Shown here: in pieces, positions 23,416 to 32,391 of the stretch
Layout of the letters: every line of letters starts with the position of its first letter
How positions within the stretch are numbered: the first letter of the stretch is position 1
From: an uncultured Lachnospiraceae bacterium
GTDB taxonomy: Bacteria > Bacillota > Clostridia > Lachnospirales > Lachnospiraceae
Assembly (NCBI GenBank): GCA_947624875.1
Contig: CANQMA010000010.1
Span: forward strand, 1 to 44,874
DNA: 44,874 nucleotides
Direction of reading: 5' to 3'
Translations under genes and position numbers: made by a program
Notes under the pieces: model-generated
Told to the model about the DNA's origin: nothing
Seen by the model: only the letters and a program-made list of their open reading frames with translations
Database searches by the model: none

Positions 23416-26310
23416 ATGCGTGTAAAATCTTATTATGAAGAAAGACCGAATGACTCCCAAGCGGTTTATTTTGAAACGCCATACAGTGACGGGAGTCAGG
23501 ATGTATCAGAAACTTTACAGGATGCCATCAACGCCGTAGTAAAAAAGGCAGGATATGGTGTCCTTTTTGTGCCTTCCGGGACTTATCTGCTCACACGCAC
23601 GATTTATATTCCAAAAGCAGTCCGTGTGATTGGCTACGGAAAGACCAGACCAGAATTTGTTTTAAAAGATAACGCACCGGATTTTGATAAGCCAAATCAA
23701 AATGCAAAGGGAGGATTCCGCTCTCTGTTTTGGTTTGTCAATGACGTTGTCGAAAAAATGGACGAGACGCATGACGCAAACCCCGGAACTTTTTACAGTG
23801 CAATGTCGAATGTCAATGTCTGCCTGGGAGAGGGTAACAATTATGCAGTTGCATTTCGTACCCACTATGCGCAGCATTCTTTTTTGAATCATATCGACAT
23901 TCAGATTGCCTCCGGCATGGCGGGAATTTATGACGTGGGCAATGAAATAGAAGATATTTTGTTTTCGGGCGGCCAGTATGGCATTATTTCCACGAAATGT
24001 TCACCAGGCTGGCCGTTTGTAATGGTGGACTGCAGATTTACGAATCAGAAGCGCTCTGCAATCCGCTCCAGAGAAGTGGGCTGGAATATTATCCGTGCAG
24101 CATGCAGGCATACTTCAAACTTTATTGATGTTGAGGAAGGATATTTTGAAAAAATATATATCGAAGATTCTATTTTCGAAGATATGAACAGTGTCTTACA
24201 CATGGCATTGGACCAGAATTCCCTAACGCAGGTCAACTTGCGAAACTGTCAGTTGAAATCCGTAGAAAATGTGGCGGAGTATCAGGATACCGGAAGAAAT
24301 GTTGCCAGCGAAGATTTTCAGTGCATGGTAAAGAAATATGTTCACGGAATCAAGGTGTCGGATACTTATCCGGAAAAACAGGTTCATGACCAGGTTTACC
24401 GATATGCAAAAGAACTGGACGAGCGTGTTTTAATCTCGGATATTCCGGTTCTGCCGAACATGAAAGAATGGGTGAATGTCAAGGAACATGGATTAAGCGG
24501 CGATGGTGTGACGGATGATACGGAGGCACTGCAGAAACTGATCAACGCCCATGAAACACTCTATTTTCCGCAGGGTATTTACCTGCTCTCCGATACGATT
24601 ACACTGCGGGAAAACACTTCGCTGATTGGAATGAATCCGGTTTCTACGAAATTTCTGCTCAAAGATAATACAGAGAATTTTGCAGGATTTGGTGCGGCAA
24701 AACCGTTGATCCAGACATCGGATAAGCAGACAATCATGATGGGGCTTGGCATTGATACCGGCGCGAGAAATCCGAGAGCCTGCGGGGTGGCATGGGAAGC
24801 CTCAGAAACATCTTACATGAATGATGTGAAGTTTTTTGGCGGTCACGGAAATCTCGTTCCGATGACGGGAGAATTTGAGATGCCTTACGACGAGGGAAGG
24901 TGCCGCGATATGAATGTGGACAGGGTTTGGGATTACCAGTATCCGAGCCTTCTGATTCGCAATGGAGGAGGCGGCGTTTTCAAGGATATCTGGTCCGCAT
25001 CTCCGTATGTAAGCGCAGGACTGCAGATTCAGGATACGGCGTCGCAGACAAAAATTTACTGTCTGTCCTTAGAACATCATGTCCGCTGTGAACTCCGCAT
25101 GATCCGCGCGCAGAATGTGACGATTTACGGATTTCAGAGCGAAGAGGAAAAGGCGGAGGGAGAATTTGCGCAGCCGATTGAACTGATTGACTGTAAAAAT
25201 ATTACGTTTGCCACGGCTTATTGTTTCCGGACTGTTTTTGTGCAGAAGCCGTATGATTACTGCGTAAAACTCTGGAATTGTGAAAAGATTAAATTTTATA
25301 ATGTACATAATTATTCCCAGATGAAATATACGATTAACAATTTTCTTCTGGACGTCAACACAGGGATTGAAATCCGGCCATGGCAGGCTGCTGTGGTGGA
25401 AGTAAACGGAAACGGGACGCCTGAAAACGGATTTGAGGAAGTCACCGGAAAGCGCGTCAACAGAAAGACCAAAAAACACGTCTTGCGGTTCCGGTTTGCA
25501 GATGGCGGAAACTGCGACGGAAAGGGCAATTTTTATTTTCTGGACAGCATGGACAAAAAAATCTACCGGATTGACGGAAAGACCCTTCAGATGACGTTGT
25601 TCTTTGAATCCCCTTACAAGATTAATTCTCTGGGATTTGATACCAGAGACAATATCGTTGTTGTCGGCGAGTATGCGATTCCAAAGGATGCGACAAAAAA
25701 TGGAGTCTTGCATCTTAATGAACTTCCACAGGATTCCTATGGGACATCTTATGGATACTGGTATAACAATCAGGCGCAGACCGTTGTGTTTACAATTACA
25801 GAAAAGGGAGAAATTGAGCCTTTAGAAAAAATACCGATTGGGAGCATGAAACCGGAGCGTGTCCTGATGCCGGGCAACCGGTGGAGAGACGGAAGTGATT
25901 TTGCAGAAGTCGTAAAATATAATCCGAAAGAGGCGTATGTGGCGCCGGACCAGGCAACGATTGTTCCATGTTTTTATGATCTGATTCGAGCCAATAATCT
26001 TGCGCGCTCAAAGCCGGGAAGAAAACTTTATTCTGTCGATGAAATGTACAAACGGATTTATATGTGCGACGTGACGGAGGACGGACTGTTAGACCACCCG
26101 ACCGTCATAATCAATGAAGGTGATTACCGGGTGAAAAAATTTAACGACAAAATTTATGTGGGAGACGACCAGATTAAAGTGTACGAAGGCAGTAAATATC
26201 TGGAAAGCATTTCTTTACCGGAGCGGCCGGTGACCTTTGATTTTGGAGGAGTCAAACGAAACAGACTGTTTGTTACGACAGCCTATTCTGTTTATGTGAT
26301 AGAACAATAA
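23416..26310 (+). CDS. Tandem beta-helix protein (GH55/pectate-lyase-3-like), 964 aa
   Basis: Two right-handed beta-helix halves are visible: each begins with a segment like SDGSQDVSETLQDAIN or KEHGLSGDGVTDDTEALQKLIN followed by LYFPQGIYLL or VLFVPSGTYLL. This tandem arrangement resembles glycoside hydrolase family 55 exo-beta-1,3-glucanases and pectate-lyase-superfamily domains. A C-terminal part (from about 690) has FADGGNCDGKGNFYFLDS repeats like a beta-propeller. There is no signal peptide, which is unusual for a glycan-active enzyme. I start at 23416 (GAGG upstream); an upstream in-frame ATG lies inside the cupin gene. I would not assign a substrate. Confidence 0.75.
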   Translation: MRVKSYYEERPNDSQAVYFETPYSDGSQDVSETLQDAINAVVKKAGYGVLFVPSGTYLLTRTIYIPKAVRVIGYGKTRPEFVLKDNAPDFDKPNQNAKGGFRSLFWFVNDVVEKMDETHDANPGTFYSAMSNVNVCLGEGNNYAVAFRTHYAQHSFLNHIDIQIASGMAGIYDVGNEIEDILFSGGQYGIISTKCSPGWPFVMVDCRFTNQKRSAIRSREVGWNIIRAACRHTSNFIDVEEGYFEKIYIEDSIFEDMNSVLHMALDQNSLTQVNLRNCQLKSVENVAEYQDTGRNVASEDFQCMVKKYVHGIKVSDTYPEKQVHDQVYRYAKELDERVLISDIPVLPNMKEWVNVKEHGLSGDGVTDDTEALQKLINAHETLYFPQGIYLLSDTITLRENTSLIGMNPVSTKFLLKDNTENFAGFGAAKPLIQTSDKQTIMMGLGIDTGARNPRACGVAWEASETSYMNDVKFFGGHGNLVPMTGEFEMPYDEGRCRDMNVDRVWDYQYPSLLIRNGGGGVFKDIWSASPYVSAGLQIQDTASQTKIYCLSLEHHVRCELRMIRAQNVTIYGFQSEEEKAEGEFAQPIELIDCKNITFATAYCFRTVFVQKPYDYCVKLWNCEKIKFYNVHNYSQMKYTINNFLLDVNTGIEIRPWQAAVVEVNGNGTPENGFEEVTGKRVNRKTKKHVLRFRFADGGNCDGKGNFYFLDSMDKKIYRIDGKTLQMTLFFESPYKINSLGFDTRDNIVVVGEYAIPKDATKNGVLHLNELPQDSYGTSYGYWYNNQAQTVVFTITEKGEIEPLEKIPIGSMKPERVLMPGNRWRDGSDFAEVVKYNPKEAYVAPDQATIVPCFYDLIRANNLARSKPGRKLYSVDEMYKRIYMCDVTEDGLLDHPTVIINEGDYRVKKFNDKIYVGDDQIKVYEGSKYLESISLPERPVTFDFGGVKRNRLFVTTAYSVYVIEQ

Positions 26311-26324
26311 GAGAGGAGTTTTTT

Positions 26325-28157
26325 ATGAAAAAAATATTGTCGACACTGATTTGCGTGATGCTGCTTGCACTTTGCGGCTGCAGTACTGCAAAGGAAAGTA
26401 CGGATTCAAAGGGTGATGTGAAACAGGAAAGTGAAACGGAAAAAGCAGTGGAAAATCATCTGACCTACCAAGAAGAGGGAGAGGTGGTGACCGATGCAGA
26501 AATCTTTGGAGAGAATGTATTTGTCTTTTCTCCGGACGATGCAATTGATGATGTACAAAAAAAGACGGATGAAATTTATAAAAAGCAGGAAAGCAATCAG
26601 TTTGGGGATGAGCGTTACGCGCTGTTGTTTCTTCCGGGCACTTATGATTCTTCCCTGACCGTGAATGTTGGATATTATACACAAGTTTCCGGTCTGGGTA
26701 TCATGCCGACAGAGACCAATATCCGAAAACTCTGGGTCAATGCAGACTGGATGTATCACAATGCGACCTGTAATTTCTGGCGGGGTGCTGAAAACTTTAC
26801 AATCGACGATTATTGTATGTGGGCAAATTCACAGGCGGTTTCCATGCGGAGAGTCAACGCCCATGACGGGATCGTGCTGAGTGACGGCGAGGGATGGTCC
26901 TCCGGAGGCTTTATTGCTGATTCCAAGTTTAACGGGGTTGTTTCTTCCGGATCCCAACAGCAGTATCTGTTTCGGAATGACGACTGGAATTATTATGAAA
27001 ACGGTGTATGGAATATGGTATTTACCGGTGTGAATATCAATAAAATCCCGATGGGAGGATGGCCTTATGTTCCATATACCCGTGTGGAACAGACGCCAAA
27101 CGTGCAGGAAAAACCTTATCTCTGCTATGATAACGAACACGGATACGGAGTCGTTGTTCCGGAAAAACGGACAGATGCCCAGGGGATTTCATGGGAAGAC
27201 GGCGTAACAGGAACGTTTTACAGTTTAAACCAGTTTTATATTGCAAAACCGTCTGACGACGTGGATACCATCAATCAGGCGCTTGAGGAAGGGAAACATC
27301 TGTTGCTGACGCCGGGTATTTATTCGCTGAACAAGCCGATTGAGGTCAATCGTCCAAATACCATTATTTATGGAATGGGACTGGCTACACTGGAAGCGGC
27401 AAAAGGAAATGAATGTATGAAACTGGCTGATGTGGATGGAATCCAGGTCTGCGGACTGCTGTTTGATGCAGGAGAAAAAGAGTCAAAAACGCTGCTTCAG
27501 GTTGGCGGGCCGGATTCTGACAAAGACCATGCAGATAATCCGAGCTGCTTTAGCGACGTCTACTTTAGAGTCGGCGGCGGAAAGTATGCCGGAAAGGTGA
27601 AAAACTGTGTTGAGATTAACAGCAACAATGTGATTGGAGACAACTTCTGGGTATGGCGCGCAGACCACAGCAGGAATGTCGGATGGGATGTCAATACGGC
27701 GGCAAATGGAATCATTATCAACGGCGATGACGTCACCATGTATGGACTGTTTGTTGAGCATTTTCAGGAATACCAGACGATATGGAATGGCAATGGCGGA
27801 AAACTCTATTTCTATCAGAGCGAAATGCCTTATGATGCGCCGGACCAAAAATCGTTTATGAGCCATGACGGAACAGTAAATGGTTATGCTTCTTTCAAAG
27901 TTTCTGATAAAGTAAAGAGTTTCGAGGGATACGGTCTTGGAATTTATTGCTATAACAGGGATGCTGACATTGAAATTAATAGCGCGGCGGAGGTTCCCGA
28001 CGTCAAGGGCGTAAAACTTCATAATATCTGTACAGTGAAACTGAACGGACGGGGACAGATCAAACATATTGTAAACAATCAAGGCGATGCAACGGAACGT
28101 GGCGGAAATGCCATGCGCATTATGGAATATGAAAAAGGAATCAAAAACGACGATTAA
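26325..28157 (+). CDS. Beta-helix lipoprotein, 610 aa
   Basis: The N-terminus MKKILSTLICVMLLALCGC is a lipoprotein signal with the lipobox LCGC (Cys19). After a Ser/Glu/Asp-rich linker comes a right-handed beta-helix protein with YALLFLPGTYDSSLTVN and the block ENVFVFSPDDAIDDVQ, then many Asn/Gly turns. I recognise a resemblance to a widespread family of secreted beta-helix proteins annotated under misleading names; I do not assign an enzyme activity. GAGAGGAG lies upstream, 15 bases after the tandem beta-helix gene, so they are probably one operon. It would be anchored outside the membrane. Confidence 0.8.
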   Translation: MKKILSTLICVMLLALCGCSTAKESTDSKGDVKQESETEKAVENHLTYQEEGEVVTDAEIFGENVFVFSPDDAIDDVQKKTDEIYKKQESNQFGDERYALLFLPGTYDSSLTVNVGYYTQVSGLGIMPTETNIRKLWVNADWMYHNATCNFWRGAENFTIDDYCMWANSQAVSMRRVNAHDGIVLSDGEGWSSGGFIADSKFNGVVSSGSQQQYLFRNDDWNYYENGVWNMVFTGVNINKIPMGGWPYVPYTRVEQTPNVQEKPYLCYDNEHGYGVVVPEKRTDAQGISWEDGVTGTFYSLNQFYIAKPSDDVDTINQALEEGKHLLLTPGIYSLNKPIEVNRPNTIIYGMGLATLEAAKGNECMKLADVDGIQVCGLLFDAGEKESKTLLQVGGPDSDKDHADNPSCFSDVYFRVGGGKYAGKVKNCVEINSNNVIGDNFWVWRADHSRNVGWDVNTAANGIIINGDDVTMYGLFVEHFQEYQTIWNGNGGKLYFYQSEMPYDAPDQKSFMSHDGTVNGYASFKVSDKVKSFEGYGLGIYCYNRDADIEINSAAEVPDVKGVKLHNICTVKLNGRGQIKHIVNNQGDATERGGNAMRIMEYEKGIKNDD

Positions 28158-28176
28158 CAAATAGGAGGAAACGACA

Positions 28177-28980
28177 ATGATTTTAAAAGAGACATATTCA
28201 TTGGCCAACGGAGTAAAAATTCCAAAAATCGGACTTGGCACATGGCAGATACCGGATGGGGAAGCCGCATACGGATCTGTAATGGCCGCGCTTCGTAACG
28301 GGTATCGTCATATTGATACGGCGGCCGCTTATGGAAATGAGAAAAGTATCGGGAAAGCCATCAGAGATTCAGGCATTCCGCGAGAGGAAATTTTTGTGAC
28401 GACAAAACTTCCGGCGGAATGCAAGGGTTATGATATTGCAAAAGAATGTTTTGAAAAATCCCTCTCCGATTTAGGATTGGATTATATCGATTTATATTTG
28501 ATTCATGCACCGTGGCCGTGGGACAAGTGGGGTATGGACTGTACAGAGGGAAATGTTGCAAGCTTTAAGGCAATGGAGGAAATTTACAAAGACGGAAAGG
28601 CAAAGGCAATCGGTGTATCAAATTTTGAACCGAAACATCTTCAGCCGATTTTAGATCATTGCAGTATTGTTCCGATGTGCAATCAGATTAATTTCCATAT
28701 CGGGCTGCGGCAGGAAGAGACGGTCGATTTCTGCAAGCCGAAAGATATCCAGATCATTGCATATTCTCCACTGGCTTCCGGTGGAATTGTGGAGGATGAA
28801 TATATCAAAAAAATTGCAGAGAAATATCATGCGACCATTCCTCAGGTTTGCATTCGCTACTGCCTGCAGAAAGGAAATGTCGTGATTCCAAAATCAACAA
28901 AGGAAGAACGCATTATTGCAAATGCTCAGGTTGGTTTTGAAATCAGCGATGAGGATATGGCATATCTGGATCAAAAATAA
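28177..28980 (+). CDS. Aldo/keto reductase
   Basis: This 267-residue NADPH-dependent reductase has the AKR tetrad D47, Y52, K77 and H110 (HIDTAAAYGNE, VTTKLPA and LIHAPWPW). The coenzyme-binding IPKSTKEERI segment is present near residue 245. Closest by eye are AKR5-type 2,5-diketo-gluconate reductases acting on small carbonyls. It ends slightly early, at MAYLDQK. AGGAGG lies 8 bases upstream, and the gene starts 20 bases after the lipoprotein gene. It may belong to the same sugar-processing unit. A terminator starts at its stop. Confidence 0.9.
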   Translation: MILKETYSLANGVKIPKIGLGTWQIPDGEAAYGSVMAALRNGYRHIDTAAAYGNEKSIGKAIRDSGIPREEIFVTTKLPAECKGYDIAKECFEKSLSDLGLDYIDLYLIHAPWPWDKWGMDCTEGNVASFKAMEEIYKDGKAKAIGVSNFEPKHLQPILDHCSIVPMCNQINFHIGLRQEETVDFCKPKDIQIIAYSPLASGGIVEDEYIKKIAEKYHATIPQVCIRYCLQKGNVVIPKSTKEERIIANAQVGFEISDEDMAYLDQK

Positions 28981-29013
28981 AGTGTCTTCTCCCAAGAAGA
29001 GAAAACACTTTTT
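28980..29013 (+). terminator. Terminator after the aldo/keto reductase gene
   Basis: Arms 28980-28991 and 28999-29010 pair with one mismatch around a 7-base loop and run into five Ts. The hairpin lies between convergent genes and may act on both. Confidence 0.75.
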
Positions 29014-29023
29014 CACGGAAAAC

Positions 29024-29746
29024 TTATGCGGTGAAACCGCCATCTATCGTAAGAATCTGCCCGGTGATATAACTTCCGGCAGTGGAGAGCAGGAAAGCTG
29101 CATTAGCGACATCTTCCGGCGTTCCAATGCGCCCTGCGGGAATTTGACTGACAAATTCGGAAATTTCATCAGGGGAGAGATGTGCGTTCATTTTGGTGTC
29201 AATCAAACCGCATGCAAGAGCATTCACCCGGATGTTGGACGGGGCAAGTTCTAAAGCCAGTGCTTTTGTAAAAGAATTTAACGCGCCTTTTGTGGTAGAA
29301 TAAGCTGCTTCACAGGAGGCGCCTGTTTTTCCCCAGATAGATGAAATATTGATAATTTCCCCGGAACCTTTGGATAAAAAATCTGGAATTACACTACGAC
29401 TTAGGGAAAGAGCAGAAGTGACATTCGTGTTCCAAATGTTATCCCATTCGTCTGCAGTGAGATCCTGCAGCACACCGACAATGGAGATTCCGGCGTTATT
29501 AATCAGAATATCAACGGATAGATTTTTCTGATGCAGCGTTTCCATCAATTGAGCGGCATTTTCAAATTTTGATAAATCACATGGAAAGCCGAGAAAACTC
29601 TCTTGGAATTCTTTTTGCATTTTTCTGATTTTCTGTTCATTGGAATAATATGTGCCAACCACAAAATATCCGTTTTCTATATATTTTTTTGCAAGGGCAC
29701 TTCCAATCCCGCCGGACGCGCCGGTAATTAAAACTGTTTTTTTCAT
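29024..29746 (-). CDS. FabG-like short-chain dehydrogenase/reductase
   Basis: This 240-residue SDR has TGASGGIG at the N-terminus, NNAG in the middle, the catalytic SSIWGKTGASCEAAYSTTK with the YxxxK pair and a C-terminal ITGQILTIDGGF. It resembles FabG-type 3-oxoacyl reductases, but without a fatty-acid gene cluster the substrate is open. I start at the Met at 29746 (MKKTVLITG), since a GGTG sequence is spaced 7 bases upstream; the Met at 29752 is an alternative and the longer frame to 29845 has no ribosome binding site. It is convergent with the aldo/keto reductase gene. Confidence 0.9.
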   Translation of the reverse strand: MKKTVLITGASGGIGSALAKKYIENGYFVVGTYYSNEQKIRKMQKEFQESFLGFPCDLSKFENAAQLMETLHQKNLSVDILINNAGISIVGVLQDLTADEWDNIWNTNVTSALSLSRSVIPDFLSKGSGEIINISSIWGKTGASCEAAYSTTKGALNSFTKALALELAPSNIRVNALACGLIDTKMNAHLSPDEISEFVSQIPAGRIGTPEDVANAAFLLSTAGSYITGQILTIDGGFTA

Positions 29747-29887
29747 TGCCATACACCAAAATTCTATCGTATTTTTTCTATATATAAGATAAAATAAAAT
29801 CAGAAGAATTTCAACAACACATTCGTCGGCAGTTCCATGCGGCATGATTCATCTGGCCGGGTGATTCACCGATTTTCAAAAAAGTTG

Positions 29888-29915
29888 TTGACATAACGTA
29901 CAGAGATGATATAAT
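29888..29915 (+). promoter_or_regulatory. Sigma-A promoter for the NlpC/P60 gene
   Basis: TTGACA (29888-29893) and TATAAT (29910-29915) are perfect consensus hexamers with a 16-base spacer, about 50 bases before the ATG. Confidence 0.85.
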
Positions 29916-29966
29916 TTGTAATATAATTGTAACATTTTAAAGTGGAGTATTGTGGGAGGTTATTTA

Positions 29967-31295
29967 ATGAGACACAATTACACACGCATAATGGTAAGTG
30001 GTGTTTTGGTTATCAGTATGCTGATGACCGGCAATGTCGCTACCTATGCAGAAACAAATGAATTAAATACAGAAATTTCCAGCGTTGGGGCAGTAACCCT
30101 CGTAGATGAATATATTGACACAGTAGGGACACAGCAGGATATTCTTGCGATGCTTCCTTCCGAGCCGGCCGTTGTGAAAAAGGAAGAGACAAAGGTAGAC
30201 GAGACAAAGAAGTCGGCAGAAGATAAACTTTTTGACAATATTGCAATCACAAAGGTTTCCGGTGGAAAAGAGGACTATGTTAATGTCCGAAAGAAACCGG
30301 ACGCCAACTCAAAGCGTGTCGGTAAGATTTACAATAACTGCGGCGCAACGATTTTGGAAACAACTAATAACGGTTGGTATAAGGTTGTATCAGGAAATTG
30401 TACCGGATATATCAAAGCAGAATTTTTTGTGACAGGCAGTGCGGCAAAATCCATTGCTCTGGATAAAGGTTATGTCAAAGCAGACATTAAAGATGCACTG
30501 CATGTGCGTGAAAAGGCCACGGCGGAGTCCGATGTTGTAGCCAATGTATATAAAAATGAACATTATACGATTAAAAAGTTTGATAATTCCGGTCAGTGGA
30601 TTAAAATCAAAATCGAGGATGGCGTCAGTGGATGGATTTCTGCTGAGTATGCATCCACTTCCATAGGAATGGAAACCGCACAGACCAATAAGGAAATCCG
30701 CGAAGAGCAGAGGAGAATTAAAGAGGCTGAGGAAGCTGCAAGAAGGGCAGCAGAGGAGGCTGCAAGAGCGAATACCGTAACGCAGGATACTATTTCAAAC
30801 AATGGCGGACAGGAAGACAACGATAGTGATTATGACAATGACGCCAATGAAAATACGAACACGAATACATATACAAATACAAATAATGGCGGAAGTTCTA
30901 ATCATGAAAGCACCCCTTCCTATGGTGACAATGGTTCCGGAGGAGCGTCCTCTGTCGTAGCATATGCAAAACAATTCCTTGGAAATCCATATGTCTACGG
31001 TGGATCCAGTCTGACAAATGGTACAGACTGTTCAGGCTTTACGATGTCCATTTATGCACACTTCGGATATTCCTTAAACAGAGTGTCTGCAGAGCAGTCG
31101 AAAAATGGCCGGGCCGTTTCCTTAAGCAGTCTGCAGCCGGGAGATTTATTATTCTACAATTACAGCGGTTCCAGAATCAGCCACGTGGCAATGTATATTG
31201 GCGGCGGTCAGATTATTCATGCGTCTACAGAGTCCACAGGTATCATTATCAGCGGCATGGGATCTCCTTGTGCAGCAAGAAGAATTATCGGATAA
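29967..31295 (+). CDS. SH3-domain NlpC/P60 cell-wall endopeptidase
   Basis: This 442-residue exported protein would cut peptidoglycan stem peptides. It has a signal peptide (about 1-28), two bacterial SH3 domains (about 80-150 and 160-225: VNVRKKPDANSKRVGKIY and LHVREKATAESDVV), an Ala/Glu-rich helix (about 235-265), an Asn/Thr-rich low-complexity linker (about 275-310) and a C-terminal NlpC/P60 domain with catalytic Cys in GTDCSGFT, His in SHVAMYIG and the third polar residue in IIHAS. The start at 29967 follows GGGAGG by 7 bases. It is bounded by a strong promoter and a terminator, so it is a single-gene unit. Confidence 0.93.
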   Translation: MRHNYTRIMVSGVLVISMLMTGNVATYAETNELNTEISSVGAVTLVDEYIDTVGTQQDILAMLPSEPAVVKKEETKVDETKKSAEDKLFDNIAITKVSGGKEDYVNVRKKPDANSKRVGKIYNNCGATILETTNNGWYKVVSGNCTGYIKAEFFVTGSAAKSIALDKGYVKADIKDALHVREKATAESDVVANVYKNEHYTIKKFDNSGQWIKIKIEDGVSGWISAEYASTSIGMETAQTNKEIREEQRRIKEAEEAARRAAEEAARANTVTQDTISNNGGQEDNDSDYDNDANENTNTNTYTNTNNGGSSNHESTPSYGDNGSGGASSVVAYAKQFLGNPYVYGGSSLTNGTDCSGFTMSIYAHFGYSLNRVSAEQSKNGRAVSLSSLQPGDLLFYNYSGSRISHVAMYIGGGQIIHASTESTGIIISGMGSPCAARRIIG

Positions 31296-31316
31296 GTCAG
31301 ACGATATCAAATAAAG

Positions 31317-31354
31317 AAAAAACTCTTGTATCTTTGAGATATGAGAGTTTTTTT
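31317..31354 (+). terminator. Terminator of the NlpC/P60 gene
   Basis: AAAAAACTCT with inner TATC pairs with GATA and AGAGTTTTTTT, giving a stem ending in seven Ts. Confidence 0.85.
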
Positions 31355-31636
31355 GTCAAGTAAAATTATTGAAAATGCACAATTTTATTAGATGTGAACA
31401 AAACGCCTGTTCTTTTCAAAAAACGACAATAATTTACATAATATTTATAAAAATTGGGTTAATAATGTTAACAACTCGGTTAATAACCCATTTTTTGGGA
31501 ACTTTCAGTAGAAAAATCAATGTTAATAACCTATATAAAGTCGAAGCCTGTCGGAATGATTAAAAATGGATTAAATTGTAAGAAATGCACAAAACAAATC
31601 TAAAATCGGTCTTCATTCAGTGAAGGAAAATATTTC
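31355..31636. other. Non-coding AT-rich stretch before hpf
   Basis: No gene is visible. GGGTTAATAA (31456-31465) and TTAATAACCC (31480-31489) form an inverted repeat with a T run after it (31491-31496), a possible terminator or operator; another TTAATAACC lies about 50 bases on. A 64-codon frame at 31369 has no ribosome binding site and odd composition, so I do not call it. Confidence 0.4.
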
Positions 31637-31664
31637 TTGAAACCAATAACTGATATGATATAAT
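31637..31664 (+). promoter_or_regulatory. Sigma-A promoter for hpf
   Basis: TTGAAA (31637-31642) and TATAAT (31659-31664) have a 16-base spacer, about 30 bases before the hpf ATG. Confidence 0.75.
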
Positions 31665-31695
31665 AAAAATAAGAGATAAGAAAGGAAGTGGTACC

Positions 31696-32238
31696 ATGAA
31701 AATTAACATTTTTGGAAAAAACATTAAGGTAACCGACGGCATCAGAGCAGATATTGAGAAAAAGATCGGAAAACTCGACAAATATCTCTCTGAGGAAGCA
31801 AATGTTGACGTGACACTTAGTGTAGATAAAGACAGTCAGAAGGTAGAGGTAACAATTCCTGTAAAAGGAAATATCATCAGAGCGGAAGAAACCAGCACGG
31901 ATATGTACACCACGATTGATTTGGTCGAAGAAACAATTGAACGGCAGCTTGTAAAGTTTAAGAAGAAAATTATTGATAAGAAAAAAGCTGCAAGGGACAG
32001 TTTTAAGTCTGATTTCTTTGACGCCGATTATGACTATGATGATGAAGACGAAGGCGTTAAAATTGTAAAGACAAAGCGGTTTGGAATTAAGCCGATGGAT
32101 CCGGAGGAAGCATGTGTCCAGATGGATTTGATAGGACATAGTTTCTTTGTATTCTTAAATGCCGAAACAGAAGAAGTCAATGTCGTGTATAAGAGAAAAA
32201 ATGGAGCCTATGGTTTGATTGAACCGGAATTTGATTAG
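31696..32238 (+). CDS. hpf: Long-form ribosome hibernation promoting factor
   Basis: HPF dimerises and inactivates ribosomes in stationary phase. The 180-residue protein has the N-terminal S30AE/YfiA fold (about 1-100, FGKNIKVTDGIRADIEKKIGK read in part) and the long-form C-terminal dimerisation domain (about 120-180: KRFGIKPMDPEEACVQM and GHSFFVFLNAET). GGAAGTGG lies before the ATG. It has its own promoter and terminator. Confidence 0.95.
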   Translation: MKINIFGKNIKVTDGIRADIEKKIGKLDKYLSEEANVDVTLSVDKDSQKVEVTIPVKGNIIRAEETSTDMYTTIDLVEETIERQLVKFKKKIIDKKKAARDSFKSDFFDADYDYDDEDEGVKIVKTKRFGIKPMDPEEACVQMDLIGHSFFVFLNAETEEVNVVYKRKNGAYGLIEPEFD

Positions 32239-32243
32239 AAGAT

Positions 32244-32277
32244 AAACCTCCGGAGGCGAAAGTCTCCGGAGGTTTTT
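32244..32277 (+). terminator. Terminator of hpf
   Basis: A perfect 12-bp stem (32244-32255 with 32264-32275, AAACCTCCGGAG and its complement) has an 8-base loop and a T run. Confidence 0.9.
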
Positions 32278-32315
32278 GTTTACAAATCGTTTACAATAAA
32301 TTGATATCCATGCTG

Positions 32316-32344
32316 TTGAACATTGTCAACGAAAATGTTATTAT
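32316..32344 (+). promoter_or_regulatory. Promoter for secA
   Basis: TTGAAC (32316-32321) and TATTAT (32339-32344) have a 17-base spacer, about 40 bases from the secA ATG. Confidence 0.55.
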
Positions 32345-32391
32345 AAGATTCAGTGTATATTGACACAAATACGATTATTTAGGAGATTACC

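Noticed and set aside
31369-31563. 64-codon frame before hpf
   Set aside because: It lies in AT-rich non-coding sequence with no ribosome binding site and contains the inverted repeat.
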